From Sandaracinobacteroides sayramensis (GTDB lineage Bacteria; Pseudomonadota; Alphaproteobacteria; Sphingomonadales; Sphingomonadaceae), in contig NZ_JAKLSQ010000010.1 of the NCBI RefSeq assembly GCF_022014495.1, positions 186,832 to 250,831 of the forward strand: a stretch of DNA of 64,000 nt, written 5' to 3'. Below are positions 46,248 through 55,857 of this stretch, piece after piece (position 1 is the stretch's first letter; the number at the start of each line of letters is the position of its first letter). The position numbers and the translations under genes were made by a program. The notes below the pieces were generated by a model, which was not told where the DNA came from, ran no database searches, and saw only the letters and a program-made list of their open reading frames with translations.

Positions 46248-46653
46248 GTTCGTCAAATCCACACGAACCTCATCGATTCTGGCCGCTTGGCCCCTCCACA
46301 GCTTGCAAACGATAGGCTTGCCAGTGGAAGGATTGCGGCAGGTCTCAGCATGCCGGCGCAGGCGCCATCCAGAATAAGCGCCCCGCGATGCAACAATGTT
46401 GCAACGGGACTGCCATAGACCGCCCCGCCGATTGGCGCGGGCCGTAGCATGGGGGGCAAGCCGGTGCAAGCTGAACGCCGCCTTGCCGGAGAAAGCAACT
46501 GGCGCGCGTGCCGCTTCCCTGGCGCGGGGTGCAAATGGGCTTGGGCTTCAAGGCGTTGCCCCTTCGGCGCCATCTTCGGGATCGGCGGTGAGGTGGATGC
46601 AACATGCATGACACATATGCCCCTGAAGCATGGGCATGGCAGAGGTGCTGGGC
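46248..46653. other. 406-base region upstream of the atp operon
   Basis: No credible gene. It contains the 15-base perfect palindrome TGCAACAATGTTGCA (46389-46403) and a related TGCAACATGCA near 46596. I could not place a convincing -35/-10 pair for atpH by eye. Confidence 0.5.
46389..46403. promoter_or_regulatory. Perfect 15-bp palindrome upstream of atpH
   Basis: TGCAACAATGTTGCA, 7-base arms about a single central A, 142 bases before the atpH start. Its size and symmetry suit a dimeric regulator; no regulator is assigned. Confidence 0.35.
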
Positions 46654-47229
46654 TCAGCTTCGACGGCGCTTCAGGATGATATAGGCCGCGCCCGCTCCGC
46701 CATGCCGGGGGTGGGCGCGGCGGACGGCCGCGATGCGGCTGGAAAGCTCCGCCTCGCCCAGCCAGCGCGGAAGGTCGGCGCGGATGGCGCCGCGCGTGGG
46801 CCGGCCTTCCATCAGGTCGGCGGGGGAGGGGCCGGGCATCTGCCCCTTGCCGGTGATAACCAGCAGCGTGCGCAAGCCGCGCGCCTCGGCATCGAGGACG
46901 CGGCGGTAGAGGATGTGGCGGGCCTGCTCGCGGCTGAGGCCGTGGAGATCGATCACCAGATCGGGGTGCAGACGGCCGCTCGCCAGCCGCCGGTCCCAGC
47001 CGCCGTCCAGGCTCTCGGCATGGGCTGCTGGCGTGCGGGGGTTTGGACCGATTGCCGGCGCGGGAGGGGCGCGTTTCGGCCCGGCGTCTCGTCTTGGCGG
47101 CGGAGCGGGTGCCGGCTTGCTTTCCGGTGCGGCCTCGGCGGCTTGCCGGCGCGCCGGATGCAGGGGGTGCACCGTTTCCGCCACGCGCGCCCAGAGTTCC
47201 TGCTCTTCGGCGCTGAGGCGCCGGCTCAT
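46654..47229 (-). CDS. Smr-domain protein
   Basis: 191 aa. A basic/proline-rich N-terminus is followed by a C-terminal Smr domain (LVIDLHGLSREQARHILYRRVLDAEARGLRTLLVITGKG), the MutS2-type nuclease module with its DLHG and TGKG motifs. It probably cuts nucleic acid. The start overlaps the mltA stop (ATGA-type), so it is the third gene of a Tim44-like/mltA/smr operon, an arrangement I know from alphaproteobacteria. Confidence 0.88.
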   Translation of the reverse strand: MSRRLSAEEQELWARVAETVHPLHPARRQAAEAAPESKPAPAPPPRRDAGPKRAPPAPAIGPNPRTPAAHAESLDGGWDRRLASGRLHPDLVIDLHGLSREQARHILYRRVLDAEARGLRTLLVITGKGQMPGPSPADLMEGRPTRGAIRADLPRWLGEAELSSRIAAVRRAHPRHGGAGAAYIILKRRRS

Positions 47230-48377
47230 GGCGCGAGCCGGTCCGCCGCGGCTTTGGGAAGGAGAAGGACGGCGTCGACCGGTGCCGCCAGCGCGCCGGC
47301 CTTGCGGGCGGCCGCTTCGCCGCCGCCGAAGAAGATGTCGAATCGATTCGCGCCCTTGATGGCACCGCCGGTGTCCGAGGCGATGGCGAGACGCCGGAAG
47401 GGCTGGCCTTCCACCTGTGTTTCGATCCAGACGGGGGCGCCCAGGGGAAGGGTGGCCGGATCGGCCGCGACATTCGCTTCCGGAAGCAGCGGCACGCCGA
47501 GCGAGCCGATCGGGCCGTCGATATTGTCGGGCTGGCGGCGCATGAAGATGTAGCTGGGGTTCTCCCGCATCAGCGCCGCGCCTTCGGCCCGGTTGGCGCG
47601 AATCCAGCCCTTGATCTCGGCCATGCCCGGCTTTTCGAAGATGCCCCGGTCCTTCAGCAGCCGGCCGATGGCGACATAGTTGTGACCATTCTGCCCGGCG
47701 TAGCCGATTCGCACGATCTCCCCGTCCGGCATGCGCAGGCGGCCGGAGCCCTGGATCTGCAGGAAGAAATAGTCGACCGCATCGGCCGCCCAGGCCAGTT
47801 CCAGCTTGCGGTTGGCGAAGGCGCCGGCCTCGATGGCGGCGCGGTCCGGCGCGCGGACGATGCGGTTGTCGCGCACCAGGCCGCGAAGGGTGCCGCCTTC
47901 GATGTTCCAGTCCTTCAGGTTCAGGTCCACCAGTTCGGGCGGGCGGGCCAGAACGGGAACCGCGCCCGGGGCCGGCGCGCGCAGGCCGGCGATCTCAGGC
48001 TCGAAATAGCCGGTGGCCAGGCCCTTTCCGTCCGCCAGCCGCACGGCTGCGAAGTGGCGCAGGAAGAAGGCGGCGGGATCGCCGCTCCTGTCCTCGCAGG
48101 CGGCCTTCCAGTCCTCGGGGCGGGTCAGGCCGGACTGGTCCACGCGTTTCAGCAGGCGCGGACAGGCACGGCGGAAAGCGGTGAGCGCCTCGGGCGAAGC
48201 ATGGAAGCCTGCGATGGCCGGCGCGCGCTGCGCCTGTGGCCTGACCGCCTCCGCGGGTTTCGGCGCCTCGGTCAAGACTGGGCTGGAGGCTGGCGCGGGC
48301 GGCGGGACTTTCTGCGCGCAGCCCGCCAGCAGCAGGATGGCGAGTGCGGGCAGCCAGCGGACGGGCCGGCGGATCAC
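47226..48377 (-). CDS. mltA: MltA-family lytic murein transglycosylase (lipoprotein)
   Basis: 383 aa. Lipoprotein signal with lipobox LLAGC near residue 20. MltA domain: ATGYFEPEIAGL, YFFLQIQGSGRLRMPDGEIVRIGYAGQNGHNYVAIG, and the C-terminal 3D domain (LAIASDTGGAIKGANRFDIFFG) with its catalytic aspartates. It cleaves peptidoglycan between MurNAc and GlcNAc at the outer membrane. Overlaps its neighbours on both sides by 4 bases. Confidence 0.94.
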   Translation of the reverse strand: MIRRPVRWLPALAILLLAGCAQKVPPPAPASSPVLTEAPKPAEAVRPQAQRAPAIAGFHASPEALTAFRRACPRLLKRVDQSGLTRPEDWKAACEDRSGDPAAFFLRHFAAVRLADGKGLATGYFEPEIAGLRAPAPGAVPVLARPPELVDLNLKDWNIEGGTLRGLVRDNRIVRAPDRAAIEAGAFANRKLELAWAADAVDYFFLQIQGSGRLRMPDGEIVRIGYAGQNGHNYVAIGRLLKDRGIFEKPGMAEIKGWIRANRAEGAALMRENPSYIFMRRQPDNIDGPIGSLGVPLLPEANVAADPATLPLGAPVWIETQVEGQPFRRLAIASDTGGAIKGANRFDIFFGGGEAAARKAGALAAPVDAVLLLPKAAADRLAP

Positions 48378-49057
48378 TCTTCTTCGTCGGTGGCGATCAG
48401 CAGCCAGGACGGGTCGTTCGAGCCGACATGGTGGCTGAACGTCCAGAGGTCGTGGGTCTCGACCGAGCTTGCCGGGTCGCCGGCGATGACACGGCCTTCC
48501 GCGTCGCGGGTGACGGAGACGATCTCGGCGTCGAAGCGGACGGTGACCTCGGCCATGGAGCCGTTCATATGGGCACCGACGATTTGCGCCCGATCCACAT
48601 GGATCAGGCGGTTCTCGACACGCTCGCCCGCCGTCTTGCGGGCGTCGAGCGCGGCGCGGAAGTTCAGCAGCATCTCGTCGGAGACGAGCTCGGCAAGCGC
48701 TGCCTCGTCTCCTTTCCAGAAGGCTTCCAGCACCATCGCATAGGCACCTTGCGCACCGGCGAGGAAACGCTCGGCCACGAAGCCGCGATCGGCGCGCAAT
48801 ATGTCTTCGAGACCGGGGCGGACTTCGGGGGCGATGTCGGCCGGCACGTCCAGGCTGACGGGCGCTTCGACTTCCTTGCGGGCGTTCTTGTTCGGGCGGC
48901 CGAGATCGGCACCTGCCGGGCGGAAGGCGTCCGCCACCGGCTTTTCGCTGCTGCTGTTCTCATGCCCGGTGCGGCGGCCCAGCACATGGTAGAGCCTGAG
49001 GCCGATGAAGCCCGCAAGCATCGCCAGGAAGAAAATCTCGAACCAACCGCTCTGCAT
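48374..49057 (-). CDS. Tim44-like domain protein
   Basis: 227 aa. An N-terminal membrane helix (FEIFFLAMLAGFIGLRLYHVLG) is followed by a variable linker and a C-terminal Tim44-like/NTF2-fold domain (EAFWKGDEAALAELVSDEMLLNFRAALD, then TVRFDAEIVSVTRDAEGRVI). Alphaproteobacterial homologues (TimA) are the bacterial relatives of mitochondrial Tim44; their role at the membrane is poorly defined. First gene of the operon, divergent from secB. Confidence 0.88.
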   Translation of the reverse strand: MQSGWFEIFFLAMLAGFIGLRLYHVLGRRTGHENSSSEKPVADAFRPAGADLGRPNKNARKEVEAPVSLDVPADIAPEVRPGLEDILRADRGFVAERFLAGAQGAYAMVLEAFWKGDEAALAELVSDEMLLNFRAALDARKTAGERVENRLIHVDRAQIVGAHMNGSMAEVTVRFDAEIVSVTRDAEGRVIAGDPASSVETHDLWTFSHHVGSNDPSWLLIATDEEE

Positions 49058-49332
49058 TTCGAAGCTGCCTTCAGAATCCGGATTCGTTTCACCCCCCGGA
49101 TAACATCATCCAATATATCTCCGACACTGATTTACGGGCGCATGGGGGCAAGATGCAACCGGACAATGTGAATTATCCTTGGAGATAGGGTCTGTCGGGG
49201 CAATGGCAAGGCCGGCTGCCGGCCGCGGGCCTGCGCAAGGTCGCTTGCAGGGGCGGGCCGGCGCTGCTAGCCGCTGCCGCTGAACCGGGCCTATGGGGAC
49301 GAGCCCCTTCGCCAAAGCATGAGAGCATGTGA

Positions 49333-49839
49333 ATGACCGAGATCACCCCCGAAGCCGCCGAAGCGCTCGCCAATGGCGCCGATCTGGCGCCGCAGGCCGG
49401 AATCCTGGCGCAATATGTGAAGGATCTGTCGTTCGAAAATCCGAACGCGCCCGGCTCGCTGCAGATGCAGGGGCAGCCGAAGATCGAGATCAACGTGAAT
49501 GTGAACGCCCGCGCCGGCGGGCAGGACATGTATGAGGTGGAGCTGAAGATCGAGGCTTCCGCCCGCGCGCCGGATGCCGGCACGCTCGCCTTCCAGGTGG
49601 AACTGCTCTACGCGGGCCTCTTCCGCCTGACCGGCGCGCCGCAGGAAGCGGTGGAGCCCTTCCTGATCGTGGAAGCGCCGCGCATCCTCTTCCCCTTCGC
49701 CCGTCGGGTGATCGCCGACGCCGTGCGCGATGGCGGCTTCCCGCCGCTGATGCTGGAGCCGATCGACTTCGGCGGCCTCTATCTGCAGCAGCTCGAAGCC
49801 CGTGGCGGCGCCGGCGTGCAGCCCGTGGGCAACGCCTGA
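49333..49839 (+). CDS. secB: Protein-export chaperone SecB
   Basis: 168 aa. SecB tetramer fold sequences: YVKDLSFENPNAP, IEINVNVNARAGGQDMYEVELKIEASA, the LLYAGLFRL strand and FARRVIADAVRDGGFPPLMLEPIDFGGLY. It keeps precursors unfolded for SecA. The 275-base spacer to the divergent Tim44-like gene shows no clear site to me. Confidence 0.97.
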   Translation: MTEITPEAAEALANGADLAPQAGILAQYVKDLSFENPNAPGSLQMQGQPKIEINVNVNARAGGQDMYEVELKIEASARAPDAGTLAFQVELLYAGLFRLTGAPQEAVEPFLIVEAPRILFPFARRVIADAVRDGGFPPLMLEPIDFGGLYLQQLEARGGAGVQPVGNA

Positions 49840-49863
49840 ACCACCGGCCGGGTCAGCCCGCCG

Positions 49864-51432
49864 ATGTCTTTGATCCGCGCCGCCACCACCGTCGGCGGGA
49901 TGACGCTGCTTTCGCGCATTGTCGGCATGGTGCGCGAAATCCTGATGGCCCGCTATCTGGGTGCCGGCTTTGCCGCCGACGCCTTTCTGGTGGCCTTCCG
50001 CCTGCCTAACCTCTTCCGTTCGCTGTTCGCCGAGGGGGCCTTTTCGGCCGCCTTCGTGCCTTTGGTGTCGCAGCAGTTGGGGAAGGAGATGGACGAGGCG
50101 GACGGCCGCCTGCGCGCCGTCCGGCTGACGGAGCAGGCGCTGGCCGTGCTGTTCCCGGTGCTGCTGCTGTTCACCATCGTCATCATGCTGGCGGCCTCGC
50201 CCATCGTCTGGGCGATGACCGGCGGATTCGAGGACCGCTCGCCGGAGAAGCTGGAACTGACGGTGCAGCTGACGCGGCTGGCCTTCCCCTATCTGATGTT
50301 GATTTCGCTGGCCTCGCTGCTGGGGGGGCTGCTGAACGCGCTGGGGCGCTTCTGGGTCTATGCGGCGGCGCCCATCCTCCTCAATCTCACCTTCATCATC
50401 GGTTTCCTGCTGTTTCGCGGCACGACTCCCATCGAGACGGCGACGATGCAGGCGGCGGCGATCGCGGTGGCCGGTATCCTGCAGTTCCTCTGGCTCTGCT
50501 GGGATTGCTGGCGGATCGGCGTGCTACCGCGCCTGACCTGGCCGCGCCTGACGCCGGAAGTGAAGACGCTGCTGAAACGGATCGGGCCGGCGGCCATCGG
50601 CGCGGGAGCAACGCAGATCAATCTGCTGGTTTCCACCATGATCGCGGCGCGCAACCTGCCCGAAGGCTCGGTTTCCTACCTTTATTACGCCGACCGGCTG
50701 AACCAGCTGGCGCTCGGCATGATCGGGGTGGGCATGGGCGTTGCGCTTTTGCCCACCATGGGGCGGCTGCTGGGCGCAGGAAACAACGAGGCGGCCATTC
50801 ACCAGCAGAATCGCGGCATCGAGTTCGTGCTGCTGTTCGGGCTGCCGGCGTCGGTCGCGCTCATCGTTTCGGCCGACCCGATCGTCGCGGCGCTGTTCCA
50901 GCATGGCGAGTTCACCCGTGCCGACCGCATCGCCTGCGCGGCGGCGCTGAAGGCTTTCTCCACCGGGCTTGTCGCCTATATGCTTGTGAAGGTGCTCACC
51001 CCGGGTTTCCACGCCCGTGGCGACACGCGAACGCCGATGCTGATCGCGCTGGGAGCGATCGCCCTCAACCTGACCGGCAATCTGTTGCTTTCGCGCATGC
51101 TGGACCATGTGGGGATCGCCGTCGCCACTTCGATTTCGGCCTGGGTGAATGTGGCGGTGCTGGCCTTGGTGCTGATCCGCCGGGCGGACTGGCACCCGGA
51201 CGGTGGGCTGACGAAAAGCGTGCCGCGCATGCTGGCCGCCGCCCTGCTGATGGCGGGCATGCTGCTGGCGTTGAACCCGATCGTGCTGCCGCTGGCCGAA
51301 GGCTCGCTGGCGGGACGGGCGATGGGCATGCTGCTGCTGGTCGGCGGCGGCGGGCTGGTCTATGCGGGCATCGGCCTGCTGATCGGCGCCTGGAGCCCGC
51401 GGCAGCTACTCAATTCGTTTCGCAGAGGATAG
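49864..51432 (+). CDS. murJ: Lipid II flippase MurJ
   Basis: 522 aa with about 14 membrane segments. MurJ/MviN signatures: RIVGMVREILMARYLGAGFAADAF near the N-terminus with the SLFAEGAFSAAFVP loop, and later LYYADRLNQLALGMIGVGMGVALLP. It moves lipid II across the inner membrane. It lies 24 bases after secB and 3 before trpS. Confidence 0.96.
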   Translation: MSLIRAATTVGGMTLLSRIVGMVREILMARYLGAGFAADAFLVAFRLPNLFRSLFAEGAFSAAFVPLVSQQLGKEMDEADGRLRAVRLTEQALAVLFPVLLLFTIVIMLAASPIVWAMTGGFEDRSPEKLELTVQLTRLAFPYLMLISLASLLGGLLNALGRFWVYAAAPILLNLTFIIGFLLFRGTTPIETATMQAAAIAVAGILQFLWLCWDCWRIGVLPRLTWPRLTPEVKTLLKRIGPAAIGAGATQINLLVSTMIAARNLPEGSVSYLYYADRLNQLALGMIGVGMGVALLPTMGRLLGAGNNEAAIHQQNRGIEFVLLFGLPASVALIVSADPIVAALFQHGEFTRADRIACAAALKAFSTGLVAYMLVKVLTPGFHARGDTRTPMLIALGAIALNLTGNLLLSRMLDHVGIAVATSISAWVNVAVLALVLIRRADWHPDGGLTKSVPRMLAAALLMAGMLLALNPIVLPLAEGSLAGRAMGMLLLVGGGGLVYAGIGLLIGAWSPRQLLNSFRRG

Positions 51433-51435
51433 AAA

Positions 51436-52437
51436 ATGCTGATCGTTTCCGGCATCCAGCCGACGGGCAATCTCCACCTGGGCAATTATCTGGGGGCGAT
51501 CCGCAACTGGGCGCTGATGCAGGATGCGCTGAAGCCCGGCGACCGGGCCTTCTTCTTCATCGCCGACATGCACGCGATCACCCTGAAGCAGGAGCCGGCG
51601 GAGTTGAAGCGCGCCACCCGGCAGATCGCCGCCGCGCTGATGTCGGCTGGTGTCGATCCTTCGAAGGCGACGCTCTTCAACCAGTCCCGGGTGATGGAAC
51701 ATGCCGAACTGGCCTGGGTGCTGGGCTGCACGGCGCGGATCGGCTGGCTGAACCGGATGACGCAGTTCAAGGAAAAGTCCGGCAAGGACAGGGAAGGGGC
51801 GTCCGTCGGCCTTTACACCTATCCGGTGCTGCAGGCCGCCGATGTGCTGCTCTACAAGGCCACGCATGTGCCGGTGGGCGAGGATCAGAAGCAGCATCTG
51901 GAGCTGGCGCGCGACACCGCCGCCAAGTTCAACAACGACTTCGAGGTGGAACTTTTCCCCCTGCCGGAGCCGATCATGCCGCCCGAGGCGCTGCGAGTAA
52001 AATCGCTGCGCGACGGCTCGGCGAAGATGTCGAAATCCGACCCGTCCGACCAGAGCCGGATCAACCTGGTCGACAGCGAGGAGGAGATTCGCAACAAGGT
52101 GAAGCGGGCGAAGACCGACCCGGAGCCGCTTCCCGCTGATGTGAAGGGGCTGGAAGGGCGGCTGGAAGCGCGCAACCTGGTGGAAATCTACGCCACCCTG
52201 TCCGGCCGTTCGATGGCGGAGGTGCTTGCAGACTTCGGCGGGCAGGGGTTTGGCGCCTTCAAGCCGGCTCTGGCTGATCTGCTGGTGGAAAAGCTGGCGC
52301 CGCTGAACGAGCGCTACCGCGAGCTTCTGGCCAATCCGGACGCCATCGACCGGGCGCTGGAAGAAGGGGCGGAGGCCGCCCGTGCCGTCGCGCGTGAAAC
52401 GATGCGCGAAGTGCGGGACGCGGTCGGCTTCCTCTGA
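51436..52437 (+). CDS. trpS: Tryptophanyl-tRNA synthetase
   Basis: 333 aa. Class I synthetase motifs: HIGH-like [13 protein letters not shown] and KMSKS in [12 protein letters not shown]. It charges tRNA-Trp, whose gene is at 17106 in this window. The stop overlaps the start of the following peptidase gene by one base. Confidence 0.97.
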   Translation: MLIVSGIQPTGNLHLGNYLGAIRNWALMQDALKPGDRAFFFIADMHAITLKQEPAELKRATRQIAAALMSAGVDPSKATLFNQSRVMEHAELAWVLGCTARIGWLNRMTQFKEKSGKDREGASVGLYTYPVLQAADVLLYKATHVPVGEDQKQHLELARDTAAKFNNDFEVELFPLPEPIMPPEALRVKSLRDGSAKMSKSDPSDQSRINLVDSEEEIRNKVKRAKTDPEPLPADVKGLEGRLEARNLVEIYATLSGRSMAEVLADFGGQGFGAFKPALADLLVEKLAPLNERYRELLANPDAIDRALEEGAEAARAVARETMREVRDAVGFL

Positions 52438-53342
52438 TGCTGCCCGGCCTGAAGATCGGGCAGGCGCATTGCCCGGTTTCGCGCACGGGCGTCACCCTGC
52501 TGTTGCCGGATTCGCCGGTGGTGATGGCCTGCGATGTGCGCGGCGGCGGCCCCGGCACCCGCGAGACGGACGCGCTGGAGCCATCGACTCTGGTCGAGCG
52601 TGTCCACGCGCTGGCGCTTTCGGGCGGCAGCGTCTTCGGGCTGGAAGCGGCCTCCGAACTGGCGTTGCTGATGGCGCGCGACGGCTGCGGCCTGCCGGTG
52701 GCCGAGGGCGTGTTCGTGCCGGTCATTCCTTCCGCCATCCTGTTCGATCTGGCCAATGGCGGAGACAAGAGCTGGACAAGGGCAGGGGGCGGGGAGGCCC
52801 CTTATCGCCGGCTGGCGCATGCGGCCTATGAAAGCCGGGGGGCCGCTTTGGCGGAAGGTGGGGTGGGCGCGGGTTTCGGCGCGCGCGCCGGAAGCCGGGC
52901 TGGCGGGATCGGCATTGCCAGCGCCGCGCTCGATGGCGGCGGCCGGGTGGCGGCGCTGGTCGCCGTCAACTGCTTCGGCGAGGTGGAGGCGGGTGAGCCG
53001 CCTCTTTCCGGGCCGGTGCCGATGCCCAAACTGCCGGTCGCCCATACTCTGGATTCCGGCGCTTTGAATGGGGGCAACACCTGCATCGGTGCCATCGCCA
53101 CCGATGTACCGTTGACGCGAGCGGCGGCGAAGCGGCTGGCGATGATGGCGCATGACGGGCTGGCGCGCACCATCCGCCCCATCCACACGCCCTTCGATGG
53201 CGACGCGCTGTTCGCCATGAGCCTGTCCGCGGAAACCCCGGCCCGGGGGGAGCCTCTGCTGCTGGCGGAACTGGGCACCCGCGCCGCCGATTGCGTGGCG
53301 AACGCCGTGCGACGCGCGGTGGCCCTTTCGAACCCGGCCTAA
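52437..53342 (+). CDS. P1-family (DmpA-like) peptidase
   Basis: 301 aa. N-terminal GLKIGQAHCPVSRTGVTLLLP; the middle GGSVFGLEAASEL and ILFDLANGGDKSW; the GGNTCIGAIATDVPLT region is where the family autocleaves, exposing an N-terminal nucleophile (Thr here). P1 proteins are aminopeptidases or amidohydrolases, some acting on D- or beta-amino acids. The ATG at 52437 shares its A with the trpS stop. Its stop (TAA) and the convergent LysR stop (TAG) share two bases at 53340-53341. Confidence 0.88.
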   Translation: MLPGLKIGQAHCPVSRTGVTLLLPDSPVVMACDVRGGGPGTRETDALEPSTLVERVHALALSGGSVFGLEAASELALLMARDGCGLPVAEGVFVPVIPSAILFDLANGGDKSWTRAGGGEAPYRRLAHAAYESRGAALAEGGVGAGFGARAGSRAGGIGIASAALDGGGRVAALVAVNCFGEVEAGEPPLSGPVPMPKLPVAHTLDSGALNGGNTCIGAIATDVPLTRAAAKRLAMMAHDGLARTIRPIHTPFDGDALFAMSLSAETPARGEPLLLAELGTRAADCVANAVRRAVALSNPA

Positions 53343-54250
53343 AGGGCGTTTTGCGGCATCAGCGTCGCCTGATTCCGGCGCACGCAGTCGAGCAGCCATT
53401 CCTTCCAGCCCTCGATTCGGGCGAGGCTGTAATTGTCCTTGTGCATCACCAGCCAGAAGCTGCGGACGATGAACTGGCCGGGCAGCGCCGGCACCAGCGA
53501 TGGGTCGGCGTCGCCGATGAAGCAGGGAAGCACGCCCACCCCGGCGCCTGAGGCGATCAGCGCGTGCTGGGCGTTGATGCTGGAGGAGCGCAGACTGGGA
53601 TGCAATTCCGGCTCGGGGCAGATTTCGTTCAGATAGCGCAGTTCCGGCGCGTAAAGCAGATCGGGCACATAGCCGACGAGATCATGGCCATGGGCAAGGT
53701 CCGCCGGCTGCTGCGGCGCGCCGCGCTCGGCCAGATAGGCCGGGGTGGCGTAGAGGCGCAGCGCATAGTCCGAAAGCTTGCGGGCGATCAGCGGCCCGGC
53801 CTTCGGGCGGGAGAGGACGACCGCCACATCCGCTTCCCGCTTGGACGGGCTGAGGAAGCCGGAACTGGCGACGAGATCGACGGTGAGATTCGGGTGGGCG
53901 TGGGCGAATTCCTTCAGGTGGCGGGCGAGAAACCAGCTTCCGAACCCCTCCGAGACGCTGACCCTCAGCGTGCCGGAGAGGCCGCCGCTGGCGCGCCCGC
54001 TTTCGGAGATGTCGGCGGCGGCACGGGCCATGGATTCCACCTTCGCCAGCAGCCGTTCGCCGGCTTCGGTCAGCAACTGGCCTTCGCGCGTCTGTTCGAA
54101 CAGCGTCGCCTCCAGCCGCGCTTCCAGCCGGCGCAGGCGCCGGCTGACGGTGGTGGCGTCGATCCCCAGCGCGATCGCCGCCCGGGCGATCTTCCCCGCA
54201 CGGGCGACGGCGAGGAATATCTGATAATCGTTCCAGTCTTCGGGCTGCAT
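53339..54250 (-). CDS. LysR-family transcriptional regulator
   Basis: 303 aa. N-terminal winged HTH (WNDYQIFLAVARAGKIARAAIALGIDATTVSRRLRRLEARLEATLFEQTREGQLLTEAGERLL) and a periplasmic-binding-like effector domain. It is divergent from mmsA, the usual LysR layout, so it probably controls the valine/methylmalonate-semialdehyde genes in response to a pathway intermediate. A 5-7-5 inverted repeat in the shared spacer is a candidate site. Confidence 0.9.
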   Translation of the reverse strand: MQPEDWNDYQIFLAVARAGKIARAAIALGIDATTVSRRLRRLEARLEATLFEQTREGQLLTEAGERLLAKVESMARAAADISESGRASGGLSGTLRVSVSEGFGSWFLARHLKEFAHAHPNLTVDLVASSGFLSPSKREADVAVVLSRPKAGPLIARKLSDYALRLYATPAYLAERGAPQQPADLAHGHDLVGYVPDLLYAPELRYLNEICPEPELHPSLRSSSINAQHALIASGAGVGVLPCFIGDADPSLVPALPGQFIVRSFWLVMHKDNYSLARIEGWKEWLLDCVRRNQATLMPQNAL

Positions 54251-54267
54251 ATGTGCAGCCTATACAT

Positions 54268-54284
54268 GCAATTTCACAGATTGC
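54268..54284. promoter_or_regulatory. Candidate LysR binding site
   Basis: GCAAT-TTCACAG-ATTGC: perfect 5-base arms with a 7-base spacer, the arm spacing of LysR-type sites, in the spacer between the divergent LysR gene and mmsA. Confidence 0.45.
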
Positions 54285-54354
54285 CTGCGCCTTTGTGCTG
54301 CCGCAAAACCCAAGGCGGAGTGTTATGAGCCGGGAACCGGTGAGGGAGTTTAAG

Positions 54355-55854
54355 ATGAGGAATGTGGCGCATCTGATCGCGGGTGGCGCGGCCTTGCCGG
54401 CGCCGGCGCGCTTCGGCGAGATATTCGACCCCAATGCCGGCCAGGTGCAGGCGAAGGTCGGGCTGGGCGGCTCGGCCGAACTGGAAGCCGCGGTTGCCGC
54501 CGCCAAGGCGGCGCAGCCGGCCTGGGCCGCCACCAACCCGCAACGCCGGGCGCGGGTGATGTTCGCCTTCAAGGCGCTCGTCGAAAAGCATATGGACGAA
54601 CTGGCGCATCTGCTCTCGTCCGAGCATGGCAAGGTGATCGCCGACGCGAAGGGGGACATCCAGCGCGGGCTGGAAGTGATCGAATTCGCCTGCGGCGTTC
54701 CGCATCTGTTGAAGGGTGAATATACGCAGGGTGCGGGCCCGGGAATCGATGTCTATTCGACGCGGGTGCCGGTCGGGATCGGCGCCGGGATCACGCCGTT
54801 CAACTTCCCGGCGATGATCCCGATGTGGATGTTCGGGGTGGCGGTCGCCTGCGGCAACGCCTTCATCCTGAAACCGTCCGAGCGCGATCCGTCCGTGCCG
54901 GTCCGGCTGGCGGAACTGCTGCTGGAGGCGGGCGCGCCCGAAGGCATCCTGCAAGTGGTGCATGGCGACAAGGAAATGGTGGACGCCATCCTCGACCATC
55001 CCGACATTTCCGCCGTCAGCTTCGTCGGTTCGTCTGACATCGCCCATTATGTCTATTCGCGCGGCGTGGCGGCCGGCAAGCGGGTGCAGGCGATGGGCGG
55101 CGCCAAGAACCATGGCGTGGTGATGCCGGACGCCGACCTCGACCAGGTGGTGAAGGAACTGGCGGGGGCCGCCTTCGGTTCCGCCGGCGAGCGTTGCATG
55201 GCATTGCCAGTGGTAGTGCCGGTTGGGGAGAAGACCGCGAACGCGTTGAGGGAAAAGTTGCTTCCGGCGATCGCCGGGCTTCGGATCGGCGTGTCGACCG
55301 ACCCGGATGCCGATTACGGCCCGGTGGTGAACGCCGCGCACAAGGCGCGGGTGGAAGGCTGGATTCAGACCGGGGTGGACGAAGGCGCCGAACTGGTGGT
55401 GGACGGCCGGGGTTTCGAGCTTCAGGGGCATGAAAAGGGCTTCTTCATTGGCCCGACCCTGTTCGACCATGTGAAGCCGGCGATGAAAAGCTATCAGGAG
55501 GAGATCTTCGGCCCGGTGCTGCAGATCGTGCGCGCGGAGAGCTTCGAGGAGGCGGTGGCGCTTCCGACCAGCCATCAATATGGCAATGGCGTGGCGCTGT
55601 TCACCCGCAACGGCCATGCGGCGCGCGAGTTCGCAGCGCGGGTGAATGTGGGGATGGTGGGAATCAACGTGCCAATCCCAGTGCCTGTCGCCTATCACAG
55701 CTTCGGCGGCTGGAAGCGGTCTGCCTTCGGAGACCATAATCAGCATGGCGCCGAAGGCGTTCGTTTCTGGACCAAGGTGAAGACCATTACCCAAAGATGG
55801 CCGGACGGCAGCGCGGACGGCGGGAATGCCTTCGTCATCCCGACCATGGGCTGA
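54355..55854 (+). CDS. mmsA: Methylmalonate-semialdehyde dehydrogenase (CoA-acylating)
   Basis: 499 aa from ATG 54355, which aligns with family N-termini (MRNVAHLIAGG) and has GAGGGAG 6 bases upstream; ATG 54325 is also possible. ALDH superfamily, MmsA type: GIGAGITPFNFPAMIPMWMF, FVGSSDIAHYVYSRG, QAMGGAKNHGVVMPDAD and catalytic Cys in GSAGERCMALPVVV. It converts methylmalonate semialdehyde to propionyl-CoA in valine degradation. First gene of an operon with a DUF-type gene, an enoyl-CoA hydratase and mmsB. Confidence 0.94.
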   Translation: MRNVAHLIAGGAALPAPARFGEIFDPNAGQVQAKVGLGGSAELEAAVAAAKAAQPAWAATNPQRRARVMFAFKALVEKHMDELAHLLSSEHGKVIADAKGDIQRGLEVIEFACGVPHLLKGEYTQGAGPGIDVYSTRVPVGIGAGITPFNFPAMIPMWMFGVAVACGNAFILKPSERDPSVPVRLAELLLEAGAPEGILQVVHGDKEMVDAILDHPDISAVSFVGSSDIAHYVYSRGVAAGKRVQAMGGAKNHGVVMPDADLDQVVKELAGAAFGSAGERCMALPVVVPVGEKTANALREKLLPAIAGLRIGVSTDPDADYGPVVNAAHKARVEGWIQTGVDEGAELVVDGRGFELQGHEKGFFIGPTLFDHVKPAMKSYQEEIFGPVLQIVRAESFEEAVALPTSHQYGNGVALFTRNGHAAREFAARVNVGMVGINVPIPVPVAYHSFGGWKRSAFGDHNQHGAEGVRFWTKVKTITQRWPDGSADGGNAFVIPTMG

Positions 55855-55857
55855 CGG

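Noticed and set aside
46253-47473. 406-codon frame spanning the region upstream of atpH and the smr gene
   Set aside because: Overlaps the well-supported smr and mltA genes in another frame and is Pro/Arg-rich without motifs.
49114-49190. TATCTCC ... GGAGATA inverted repeat upstream of secB
   Set aside because: Only 7-base arms about 70 bases apart; likely chance.
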